From Acidimicrobiales bacterium (GTDB lineage: Bacteria > Actinomycetota > Acidimicrobiia > Acidimicrobiales > Palsa-688), in assembly GCA_036378675.1 (NCBI GenBank), contig DASUWA010000007.1, positions 111,773-175,772 of the forward strand: 64,000 bases of DNA, in the 5' to 3' direction. Positions 53,071 to 60,992 of this stretch are shown piece after piece. Positions within the stretch are counted from its first letter, which is position 1. Each line of letters begins with the position of its first letter. The translations under genes and the position numbers were made by a program. Under the pieces are notes generated by a model, which was not told where the DNA came from, made no database searches, and was given only the letters and a program-made list of their open reading frames with translations.

Positions 53071-55488
53071 ATCAACGACGGATCTGCCACTGAAATACCA
53101 CCCGCCGCGGACGGCAACGTCCGCGTCACCCCGGAGGGGGACGGGAAGCCCCTCCCGGGATGGACCAACCCCAAGGTCGGGCTGTCGGACGTTTCCGTCC
53201 CCCGAGAGTCCACCGCGTACCGGCTGAAAAAGCGCCTGCTAGGCCCGCCGCTGATCAGCGAGCGCCTTAAAGAGGAACGCCTCGGCAAACCGACGGCCCT
53301 CGCGGTGCTTTCCTCCGACGTCATGTCCTCCTCGGCGTACGCCACCGAGGAGATCCTTCGGATCCTGATTCCCGTCGGCGGCTTGGCGGCGTTCGCCTTG
53401 GTGACGCCTGTGACGTTGATCATTCTCGCGGTGCTCGCGGTCGTGACGATCTGCTACCGGGACGTCGTGCGGGCGTACCCAAAGGCCGGCGGTTCCTACG
53501 TCGTCAGCCGAGACAACTTCGGCCCGAACGTGGCTCAGATCGCAGGGGCTGCCCTGCTCATCAGCTACACCATCACGGTGGCCGTTTCGGCGGCGGCGGG
53601 AACGGACGCGATTGTCTCGGCCGTGCCTCCTCTCCGGCACGCCATACTCGGGTTGTCAATCGCCTTCGTGGTTGCCATCGCGTACGGCAACCTCCGGGGG
53701 CTGCGGGAAGCCGGTCGTCTCTTTGCGATACCGACTTACTTCTTCATCGCGAACATGGGCGTGCTGATCGTGAGCGGCCTCGTCAAGGCGGCTGCCGGAG
53801 ACCTGGGTCACGTGCCGGTGCACCGCGGACAGATCCCGCTTGGTCAGGAGGGTGGAGGGTTGCTGCTCGGAGTTTCCTTGTTCTACGCGGCGAAGGCCTT
53901 CGCCAACGGGGGCTCGGCGATGACTGGCACTGAAGCGATCTCGAACGGGGTGAGCGTGTTTCGCGATCCGCAGCCTCGGAACGCAAGGACAACGCTCGCC
54001 ATCATGAGCTCGATCCTTGGCTCGATGTTCCTTGGTGTGTCGATACTGGCGGCACTCGGACATGCCCGGCCCTTCGGCTCGGGCACCCCTACGGTCATTT
54101 CGGAGATCGGCAAGCTCGTATACGGGCCCAGCGCCGTCGGCTCGCTTCTGTACGGATGCCTTCAGGCTGCGACCGCGGCGATACTGATTCTGGCTGCAAA
54201 TACCAGCTTCACAGGCTTTCCGTTCCTCGTGAGTTTCGTCGCCGAGGATTCCTTTCTGCCGCGGCCATTGACGGTCAGAGGACACCGCCTGGTCTTCTCG
54301 AACGGGATCATCGTCCTCGCAGTTGCGTCGATCGCCCTGCTGGTCGCGACGCAAGCGCGAGTCGCCTCGTTGATTCCCATGTACGCGATCGGGGTGTTCA
54401 CCGGATTCACGATGGCCGGCGCCGGCATGACCAAGCATCACCTCACCCATCGCGAGCAGGGATGGCGACGCGGTGTAGCGGTCAACCTGACCGCTGCCGT
54501 GGTGTGCCTGCTCGTGGTGCTGATCTTCGCGATCACCGAGTTCACCAGCGGCGCGTGGGTCGTGGTCGTAGTGCTTCCAATCTTGGTCTACGGACTGATG
54601 AAGACGAACGCTCAATACCGCGCCGAGGACACCGTCCTCGGCGAAGGAGCTGCCCTTCAGGCATGCGAGGCACCGGTCCTTCGGCGCCATGTTGTGATTG
54701 TGCTGGTCGACCGAATCGATCTGGCGACTGCCAGGGCCATCCAGTACGCACGAAATCTCAACCCGGACGATCTCTACGCCGTGCACTTCAACGTCGACGA
54801 CAAGCGTGCTGATGCGGTCATGCGGAGGTGGCGGGATCTCGGGTTGTCGTCACTGCCGTTGGACGTCGTGGAGGTCGCCGATCGACGGCTAGGACGCGCG
54901 GCGCTCGAAATGGCGGCGAAAGCGGCGGGCGACGGGCAGACCGAAGTCAGCGTGTTGATCCCCATCCGAACCTACCGGCGAGGGCTCGGTCTTCTTCTGC
55001 ACGGCCGGAACGCCGACCGTCTCGTCGAGTCGCTTGGCCGAATACCCCACGTCAACGCCACCTTGGTTCCGTTCAACGTCGCAGATATCTCGCAGACCCA
55101 ACGCGAGCTCACCGCTAGGGACCTCCGTTTGGACCCCGACCAGAAACCGCCGGCGTCGTCTGGGAAGGTCTCCGCCACAGCGATTCCGGGCGCTGTACCG
55201 ATCTCGGATTTGAGCTTCCGAAAATCGGCCAAAGTCGTAGGTCGCATCAGAGCGGTCCGCATACAACCCTGGTCCGGTGTCCCCGCTCTGGAGTGCACCG
55301 TCGTAGACGGCAGCGGTGCGGAGCTCCTTGTCGTGTTCCTCGGGCGGAGGGAGATACCCGGGGTTCGGATAGGTACCGAGCTGCTTCTCGAAGGAATGGT
55401 CGGAGAGCGGCGGGGCCACCTCGCCATGATCAACCCTTACTACGAGTTGCTCTCGGTGCCCGAAAGCTCGTCCGAGGCCAGCGCCTAA
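53071..55488 (+). CDS. APC-family permease with C-terminal OB-fold (apparent ATC start)
   Basis: An 805-aa protein. The conserved N-terminus YRLKKRLLGPPL...ERLGKPTALAVLSSDVMSSS (about 50-88) starts well before GTG 53305, the first canonical start. The frame has no ATG, GTG or TTG between the stop at 53032 and 53305; GGAGG (53058-53062) lies 8 nt before ATC 53071. It has about 12 membrane helices (90-520), a USP-like cytosolic domain (about 545-675) and, unusually, a C-terminal OB-fold (RIRAVRIQPWSGVPALECTV, GRREIPGVRIGTELLLEG, about 725-800). Confidence 0.85.
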   Translation: MNDGSATEIPPAADGNVRVTPEGDGKPLPGWTNPKVGLSDVSVPRESTAYRLKKRLLGPPLISERLKEERLGKPTALAVLSSDVMSSSAYATEEILRILIPVGGLAAFALVTPVTLIILAVLAVVTICYRDVVRAYPKAGGSYVVSRDNFGPNVAQIAGAALLISYTITVAVSAAAGTDAIVSAVPPLRHAILGLSIAFVVAIAYGNLRGLREAGRLFAIPTYFFIANMGVLIVSGLVKAAAGDLGHVPVHRGQIPLGQEGGGLLLGVSLFYAAKAFANGGSAMTGTEAISNGVSVFRDPQPRNARTTLAIMSSILGSMFLGVSILAALGHARPFGSGTPTVISEIGKLVYGPSAVGSLLYGCLQAATAAILILAANTSFTGFPFLVSFVAEDSFLPRPLTVRGHRLVFSNGIIVLAVASIALLVATQARVASLIPMYAIGVFTGFTMAGAGMTKHHLTHREQGWRRGVAVNLTAAVVCLLVVLIFAITEFTSGAWVVVVVLPILVYGLMKTNAQYRAEDTVLGEGAALQACEAPVLRRHVVIVLVDRIDLATARAIQYARNLNPDDLYAVHFNVDDKRADAVMRRWRDLGLSSLPLDVVEVADRRLGRAALEMAAKAAGDGQTEVSVLIPIRTYRRGLGLLLHGRNADRLVESLGRIPHVNATLVPFNVADISQTQRELTARDLRLDPDQKPPASSGKVSATAIPGAVPISDLSFRKSAKVVGRIRAVRIQPWSGVPALECTVVDGSGAELLVVFLGRREIPGVRIGTELLLEGMVGERRGHLAMINPYYELLSVPESSSEASA

Positions 55489-56291
55489 CGGACTAGGTGC
55501 ATCCGCCGGCGCCGGGTCGGCCCTCCCGGCGACGGATCTGGTTGGGACCCGGCCAACGCCGCTCCAGCCTGGTCTGCCAGGCCGAGAGCGACGGCGAGGC
55601 GGTCCCTAGAAGGCGGATCACCCGAAACCGTCATCCGGTATCGACCCACCACTTCGCTTCCGAGCCAGACCGGAAGATCGATGTCCCGCGTTGCGGTCAC
55701 CTTCGGGCCGAGGGCTATGAGGGAAGCCTCGCGCGAGACACACAACCGCTTTCCGCTCGGAGGCCCGAATTCGAACTCACAGTCCTCGAGGTGCAGCAAC
55801 TCCTGCAGCTCCCCGGCAAGAGCACGGACGACGACCGCGGCCTCCTCGCCAAGAGCGATCAATCCCGCGGCAGCGCTCAACACCGCGAAATCCTCACCAC
55901 GCTTGTCGGCGATCAGGCGGTAAGAGCTCAACCGGGCGCTTAGCTCGCCCACACACAGGCCCGCCACGAGAACAGCAATGGCAGTGACGACGTCGCGTAG
56001 GTGTGTGATGAGCAATTGCCCGTAGGGGGCGGTGTCGAACAGGTCGAACGCGAAGGTACCCGCAAGGGCACCGACGGCGGCGGCGGTCCTCCCTCCCGCC
56101 GCCGCTGCCACCCCCACAGCGAGCACGACGGTCAGAGCGGCCGTCGTGTTCGGAAGGTCTGACCGGATCGGTATCCACGCTGCAGCTGCACCGACCGGCA
56201 GCCCGGCTGCCGCCATGACGGTGAGCAATCGGATTTTGCGCGATGGGCCGACTCTGATGCTGAGATCGTACGGCAGCATCAGCTGCTGCAA
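55485..56291 (-). CDS. DUF4118/KdpD-like membrane protein
   Basis: A 268-aa protein whose N-terminal half has four likely membrane helices like the KdpD DUF4118 module (GLPVGAAAAWIPI, TVVLAVGVAAAAGG, FAFDLFDTAPYG, VTAIAVLVAGLCVGELSARL). The C-terminal half looks GAF-like but lacks any histidine-kinase core, so it is not a kinase. TTG 56291 or ATG 56279 could be the start. It is convergent with the permease (4-nt overlap) and divergent from dapB. Function unknown. Confidence 0.75.
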   Translation of the reverse strand: MQQLMLPYDLSIRVGPSRKIRLLTVMAAAGLPVGAAAAWIPIRSDLPNTTAALTVVLAVGVAAAAGGRTAAAVGALAGTFAFDLFDTAPYGQLLITHLRDVVTAIAVLVAGLCVGELSARLSSYRLIADKRGEDFAVLSAAAGLIALGEEAAVVVRALAGELQELLHLEDCEFEFGPPSGKRLCVSREASLIALGPKVTATRDIDLPVWLGSEVVGRYRMTVSGDPPSRDRLAVALGLADQAGAALAGSQPDPSPGGPTRRRRMHLVR

Positions 56292-56292
56292 C

Positions 56293-56298
56293 TACTGT
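56293..56298 (+). promoter_or_regulatory. -10 box for leaderless dapB
   Basis: TACTGT with an 8-nt gap to ATG 56307. It lies between the divergent DUF4118 gene start and dapB, so the two promoters must overlap. Confidence 0.45.
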
Positions 56299-56306
56299 CG
56301 CCGCCG

Positions 56307-57083
56307 ATGCGAGTAGCTGTCATCGGCGCCGGCGGCCGAATGGGCTCGACGGTCTGCGCTGCCGTTGTCGCCGCCACTGACATGGAGCTCGTGGCGGCGG
56401 TCGACCCGGCAGCCGAGGGGAGGCTCACGGCCGCTGGCGACGTCCAGATCGCACCTGACCTCGAAAGCCTCGCCGGCGACAAGGTCGACGTCGCGGTCGA
56501 CTTCACCGTCCCGGGAGCTGCGGTCGGCAACGCCACCCGTTGCGCCTCGTACGGGATCCACACGGTGATCGGAACGACGGGGATCGGGGAAGACGAACAA
56601 GCCGCGCTGCGCCACGCCTTCCCCGCCGGCGGCAGCCTCGGGTGCGTCGTCGCCCCCAACTTCGCCATCGGCGCGGTGCTGATGATCCGCTTCGCCGAGA
56701 TCGCGGCACCCTGGTTCGAGACGGCCGAGATCATCGAACTCCACCACGAGGCCAAGGTGGACGCCCCCTCCGGCACGGCCGTGCTGACCGCTGAGCGGAT
56801 GGCCGCCGCCTCGGCCGACTGGATGGCCGACCCGACCAAGATCCAAACGATTCCAGAGGCCCGGGGAGCCTCCGGGCCAGCGGACATACGCATCCACTCG
56901 GTGAGGTTGCGCGGGCTGGTCGCCCACCAGGAGGTCCTACTCGGAACCACGGGACAGAGCCTGACCATCCGGCACGACTCCTACGACCGCCAGTCGTTTA
57001 TGCCGGGCGTGCTGCTTGCCGTCCGGAACGTGGCCGGCCGCCCCGGGCTCACCGTCGGCCTAGAGGCCCTCCTCGGACTGTGA
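56307..57083 (+). CDS. dapB: 4-hydroxy-tetrahydrodipicolinate reductase
   Basis: A 258-aa NAD(P)H-dependent reductase in lysine/diaminopimelate synthesis. N-terminal MRVAVIGAGGRMGSTVC binds the cofactor; the substrate motif ELHHEAKVDAPSGTA (about 142-156) includes the catalytic His-His and Lys. Length is slightly short but complete. dapA is 1.3 kb downstream, separated by a ferritin-like gene. Confidence 0.95.
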   Translation: MRVAVIGAGGRMGSTVCAAVVAATDMELVAAVDPAAEGRLTAAGDVQIAPDLESLAGDKVDVAVDFTVPGAAVGNATRCASYGIHTVIGTTGIGEDEQAALRHAFPAGGSLGCVVAPNFAIGAVLMIRFAEIAAPWFETAEIIELHHEAKVDAPSGTAVLTAERMAAASADWMADPTKIQTIPEARGASGPADIRIHSVRLRGLVAHQEVLLGTTGQSLTIRHDSYDRQSFMPGVLLAVRNVAGRPGLTVGLEALLGL

Positions 57084-57132
57084 CACCGCCCGGGCGGGGC
57101 GCCCGACATTCATCTGGCCCCGCCCTCTGGGA

Positions 57133-57155
57133 GCGTGGGGGCCCCTGCCCCACGC
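57133..57155 (+). repeat. GC hairpin after dapB
   Basis: GCGTGGGG (57133-57140) and CCCCACGC (57148-57155) form an 8-bp stem with a 7-nt loop. No U-tract follows, so it is at best a weak terminator between dapB and the ferritin-like gene. Confidence 0.5.
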
Positions 57156-57168
57156 CCGGCCGTATTCC

Positions 57169-57196
57169 TTGACAGGTCGGCTATCCCAGTTAAGCT
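57169..57196 (+). promoter_or_regulatory. Promoter of the ferritin-like gene
   Basis: A perfect TTGACA (57169-57174) with a 16-nt spacer to TAAGCT (57191-57196), the only textbook -35 box noted next to a start region in this window. It gives a leader of about 35 nt, with GCGGGGG before GTG 57237. Confidence 0.6.
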
Positions 57197-57236
57197 AACA
57201 GCGTTATCTGACAGCGCGTGAAGCGGGGGTTTCAGC

Positions 57237-58355
57237 GTGACGACTCTCAATGAGAGCCCAGGAATCAACGAGCAGATCATCGGGCGGGCCGGGGTCAACG
57301 ACCTGGAAGCGATCCTCGCCATCAGCAACAACGACTCCAGCGCTTCAGACCACAGCGTCGACTCGCACTTCGGAGCGCTGTTCACGTGGGACTACGACAA
57401 AGGCGCCCGTGCCCGGCTCGAACGCCTCTACGAGAAGGCGAAGACGGCGCAGTGGAACGGCGAGACCGACCTTCCCTGGGACACCGACGTGGACCAGGAA
57501 GCGGTGGTGATGGCGAACCGCGAGCTCATGGGCGCCCGGGGCCTGGACATCGACGTCACCGGAACGCCGTTCGAGCACTGGACGGACGAGCAGTGGCTGC
57601 GTCTCGGTTGCGAGAGCCAGAACTGGATGCTTTCGCAGTTCTTGCACGGCGAGCAGGGCGCCCTTCTATGCACCGCGCGCATCGTCGAGACGGTCCCGTG
57701 GATCGACGCCAAGTACTACGCGGCAACTCAGGTGATGGACGAGGCTCGCCACGTCGAGGTCTTCGGCAAGTACCTGAACGAGAAGCTGTCCGGCCACTAC
57801 CCGGTCAACGCTCATCTGAGGATGCTGCTCGACGACATCATCGCTGACAGCCGGTGGGACATGACCTATCTGGGCATGCAGATCATGGTCGAAGGCCTTG
57901 CCCTCGCCGCGTTCGGTTTCATGCACGACATCACGACCGAACCTTTGTTGAAGCAACTCCTCCGTTATGTGATGTCGGACGAAGCACGACATGTTGCGTT
58001 CGGTGTGCTGTCCCTTCAGGAGCTTTACTCGAACCTCTCCGAAGGGGAGCTGCGTGAACGCAAGGAGTTCGCGTTCGAGGCGGCGGTGCGGATGCGGGAC
58101 CGTTTCTTGCAGCAGGAGGTGTGGGAGCGGCTGGGAGTCCCCGTCAAAGAGGCGGTGTCCGTAGTGACCCGGTCGCCCGAGCGCCAGCTCTTCCAGCGAA
58201 TGCTGTTTTCGAAGATCGTTCCCAACTGCAAGAAACTGGGCCTCCTCGACAACGGCGACTCGTGGCTGCGGGAGCGGTTCACCGAGCTAGGCGTCATCGA
58301 GTTCGAGAACCTGACCGATACCGGCGAGGAGTTCGAGGTCTTCCAGATCGCCTGA
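57237..58355 (+). CDS. Ferritin-like diiron carboxylate protein
   Basis: A 372-aa protein with a four-helix diiron site: E139 (GEQGALL), E169 and H172 (DEARHVEVF), E219 (VEGLALAAF), E249 and H252 (DEARHVAFG). This double ExxH pattern belongs to R2-like/AurF-like oxidases or oxygenases. No signal peptide or membrane helix is seen, so it is cytosolic. The substrate is unknown. It lies between dapB and dapA, where many actinobacteria carry thyX, and has its own TTGACA promoter. Confidence 0.85.
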   Translation: MTTLNESPGINEQIIGRAGVNDLEAILAISNNDSSASDHSVDSHFGALFTWDYDKGARARLERLYEKAKTAQWNGETDLPWDTDVDQEAVVMANRELMGARGLDIDVTGTPFEHWTDEQWLRLGCESQNWMLSQFLHGEQGALLCTARIVETVPWIDAKYYAATQVMDEARHVEVFGKYLNEKLSGHYPVNAHLRMLLDDIIADSRWDMTYLGMQIMVEGLALAAFGFMHDITTEPLLKQLLRYVMSDEARHVAFGVLSLQELYSNLSEGELRERKEFAFEAAVRMRDRFLQQEVWERLGVPVKEAVSVVTRSPERQLFQRMLFSKIVPNCKKLGLLDNGDSWLRERFTELGVIEFENLTDTGEEFEVFQIA

Positions 58356-58401
58356 TGCCCGGGAGCGGCTGTTTATGCGGGTTTCGCCGGCGCCGCCCCG
58401 G

Positions 58402-58407
58402 TAGGCT
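58402..58407 (+). promoter_or_regulatory. -10 box for leaderless dapA
   Basis: TAGGCT with a 6-nt gap to ATG 58414, the tightest leaderless spacing in the window. Confidence 0.5.
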
Positions 58408-58413
58408 CTGCAC

Positions 58414-59304
58414 ATGCCAATGACCGGCAGGTTCGGCGCAGTCGGCTGCGCAATGGTTACCCCGTTCGGTCCCGGCGGTGACCTCGACGTCGACGCCGCC
58501 GTCTCGCTCGCCAAGTGGCTGACCGAGCACGGAAATGACTTCCTGGTCCTGACGGGTACAACAGGCGAGAGCCCGGTTCTCTCCGATTCGGAAAAGACCG
58601 ACCTGTGGAGGGCGGTCACGTCCGCGGTGACGGTTCCTGTTGTCGCCGGGACGAGCACAGCGGATACCAGGCATTCGGCCGAGCTAACCAAGCTCGCCCG
58701 CCAGGCTGGTGTCGCGGGGATCCTGGCGGTGACGCCGTACTACAACCGGCCGTCCCAAGCCGGTATCGAAGCGCATGTTCGCGCCATCGCCGACTCGGCG
58801 GGGGACCTGCCGGTGCTGCTGTACGACATCCCGGTCCGGACCGGGCGCAAGGCGAGCAAGGACACCATCCTCAAGCTCGCCCGTGACGAGGTGATCGTGG
58901 GCGTGAAGGACGCGACGGCAAACCCCGCGGCCAGCGCTGCCTTGGCCGCCGATGCGCCCGGAGGCTTCGAGCTCTACAGCGGCAACGACGCCGACACACT
59001 CCCACTGCTAGCCGTCGGCGCTGTCGGCGTGATCTCCGTTGAGGCGCATTGGGCGGGCGAGTTGGTCACCGAGATGATCTCTGCGTTCCTCAAGGGCGAC
59101 GTGGATCACGCGCGCGAGGTCAACGCCCGGTTGATCCCGTCCCACGAGTTCCAGTCGACCGAGGACGCTCCGAACCCGGTACCGGCTAAAGCGATGTTGA
59201 GGACCCTCGGCAGGAAGGTCGGCCACTGCAGGCTTCCCATGGGAGTGGAGCCCGACGGGCTGGAGGAACGCGCCCGCCGGGTCTTTGACCAGCTGCATGC
59301 CTGA
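58414..59304 (+). CDS. dapA: 4-hydroxy-tetrahydrodipicolinate synthase
   Basis: A 296-aa TIM-barrel lyase that condenses pyruvate and aspartate semialdehyde. FLVLTGTTGESPVLS (about 45-59) carries the GTTGE motif, the catalytic Tyr is in LLYDIPVRTG (about 138) and the Schiff-base Lys in VGVKDAT (about 165). It supplies dapB. The stop overlaps the start of the RNase J gene by 8 nt. Confidence 0.95.
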   Translation: MPMTGRFGAVGCAMVTPFGPGGDLDVDAAVSLAKWLTEHGNDFLVLTGTTGESPVLSDSEKTDLWRAVTSAVTVPVVAGTSTADTRHSAELTKLARQAGVAGILAVTPYYNRPSQAGIEAHVRAIADSAGDLPVLLYDIPVRTGRKASKDTILKLARDEVIVGVKDATANPAASAALAADAPGGFELYSGNDADTLPLLAVGAVGVISVEAHWAGELVTEMISAFLKGDVDHAREVNARLIPSHEFQSTEDAPNPVPAKAMLRTLGRKVGHCRLPMGVEPDGLEERARRVFDQLHA

Positions 59305-60979
59305 CGCGCCGGCCCCGCCCGCTTCGCCGGTTCGAGTCGTTTTCCTCGGGGGGCTGGGCGAGATCGGTAGGAACTGCGCCTGCGTCGAGGTGGACGGGCG
59401 GATCCTTATCCTCGACTGCGGGCTCATGTTCCCCGACTCGGAGATGCCGGGCATCGACCTTGTCCTCCCGGACTTCACCTACCTGCTCGAAAATGCCGAC
59501 CGCGTCGAGGGTTGCATCATCACCCACGGGCACGAGGATCACTGCGGGGGGCTTAGTTTTCTCCTGCGGGATCTGTCGTTCCCGGTATACGGCTCAGAGC
59601 TGTCTCTAGGGCTCGCCAGAAACCGGATCGAAGAGTCGGGCCTTCTCGACAAAACGGAGCTCGTGCCGGTGCGCGACGGTGAGCGACGGAAGATCGGCCC
59701 GTTCGACGTCGAGTTCATACCCGTAACCCATTCGGTGCCCCACGGTTTTGCGACGGCGTTCCACACGCCTCAAGGGGTGATCCTGCACTCCGGCGACTTC
59801 AAGATCGATCTGACCCCCGTGGATGGCCGCGCGACCGATCTGGCGAGGATCGGCGCGATCGCGTCAGGCCCCGGGATCCGCCTGTTGCTGTCCGACTCGA
59901 CCAACGCGGAGGAGGATGGCCACACCCAGAGCGAGCGTGCGGTCGGCCGGGTGTTGACCGATCTCTTCAATGCCAACCAGGACAAGCGGATCATCGTCGC
60001 CTGTTTCGCCAGCCACATCCACCGGATTCAGCAGATCGCGGACTCGGCGATCGAGTGCGGCCGGGTGATCGCCACGCTGGGTCGTTCGATGGGCAAGAAC
60101 GTCTCGCTCGCCCGATCGATGGGATTACTGAGCATTCCCGACGAGAGTCTCATCGACATAGAGCGGATCGGGGACTACGACCCGAGATTGGTCTGCGTCA
60201 TCTCGACGGGTTCTCAGGGCGAGCCGATGTCTGCGCTGGCACTGATGGCTGCGGCGGACAACAAATGGATCTCCATAGGTGAAGGCGATCTCGTGGTGCT
60301 CTCGTCCCACGCCATTCCCGGCAACGAGGGGAACGTCGGAAAAGTGATCGACGGCCTGTCCCGGCTCGGTGCCGAGGTGGTGCACTCGGGTCTCGCCGGC
60401 GTTCACGTGAGCGGGCACGCGAGGCGGGAGGAGCTGAAGACGCTTCTGTCGTTGGCCAGGCCCGAGTGGTTCATACCGGTGCACGGGGAGTTCCGGCACC
60501 TCACCCACCACGGCCGCCTGGCCCAGGAGATGGGCGTACGCGGGGACAAGGTGCTGCTCGCCGAGGATGGTGACGTCGTCGAGCTGACCCAAACCGGTGC
60601 CGAGTTCGCGGGGGAAGTGCCCGCCGGCTACCTGTACGTCGACGGCATCGTCGGCGACGTCGGCCAGGGAGTGCTCCGGGACCGCCGGGTCCTCGCCGAG
60701 GAGGGTGTGGTGATCGTCGTGGTCACCGTCGACGCCAAGTCCGGAGAGGTGCTCACCGGCCCCGAGATCATCACCCGCGGTTGGGTTTATGCGCCTGAGG
60801 CGGAGGAGCTTCTCGGCGAGGCGCGGCAGGCCGTTCTCGAAGCGCTCGAGGAGGCCGCCGACTCGGGGTCGGTGGACTTCGAGACGCTCAAGCGGCGCGC
60901 CCGATCGGCCCTGGGACGCTTCGTCGCCGAGCGCACCCGCCGGCGGCCGATGATCGTTCCGGTCGTCATGGAGGTTTAG
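59297..60979 (+). CDS. rnj: Ribonuclease J
   Basis: A 560-aa metallo-beta-lactamase/beta-CASP endo- and 5'-exoribonuclease. VRVVFLGGLGEIGRNCACVEV starts the core, the metal motif is HGHEDHCGGL (about 76-85), then SDSTNAEEDGHTQSE and the beta-CASP region with ISTGSQGEPMSAL and HVSGHARREEL. ATG 59297 gives the usual start; TTG 59285 would add four residues. dapA-rnj-ftsK is a standard actinobacterial order. Confidence 0.95.
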   Translation: MPDAPAPPASPVRVVFLGGLGEIGRNCACVEVDGRILILDCGLMFPDSEMPGIDLVLPDFTYLLENADRVEGCIITHGHEDHCGGLSFLLRDLSFPVYGSELSLGLARNRIEESGLLDKTELVPVRDGERRKIGPFDVEFIPVTHSVPHGFATAFHTPQGVILHSGDFKIDLTPVDGRATDLARIGAIASGPGIRLLLSDSTNAEEDGHTQSERAVGRVLTDLFNANQDKRIIVACFASHIHRIQQIADSAIECGRVIATLGRSMGKNVSLARSMGLLSIPDESLIDIERIGDYDPRLVCVISTGSQGEPMSALALMAAADNKWISIGEGDLVVLSSHAIPGNEGNVGKVIDGLSRLGAEVVHSGLAGVHVSGHARREELKTLLSLARPEWFIPVHGEFRHLTHHGRLAQEMGVRGDKVLLAEDGDVVELTQTGAEFAGEVPAGYLYVDGIVGDVGQGVLRDRRVLAEEGVVIVVVTVDAKSGEVLTGPEIITRGWVYAPEAEELLGEARQAVLEALEEAADSGSVDFETLKRRARSALGRFVAERTRRRPMIVPVVMEV

Positions 60980-60992
60980 CGGGCGCTCCGCT

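Noticed and set aside
53305..53307. GTG 53305 as the permease start
   Set aside because: It falls inside the conserved ALAVLSSDVMSS motif and would remove about 78 conserved or well-formed residues.
55485..56291. KdpD sensor kinase
   Set aside because: Only the DUF4118-like membrane part is present; there is no H-box, ATPase domain or USP-KdpD segment.
57133..57155. Intrinsic terminator after dapB
   Set aside because: The stem is good but no U-tract follows, so only a hairpin is claimed.
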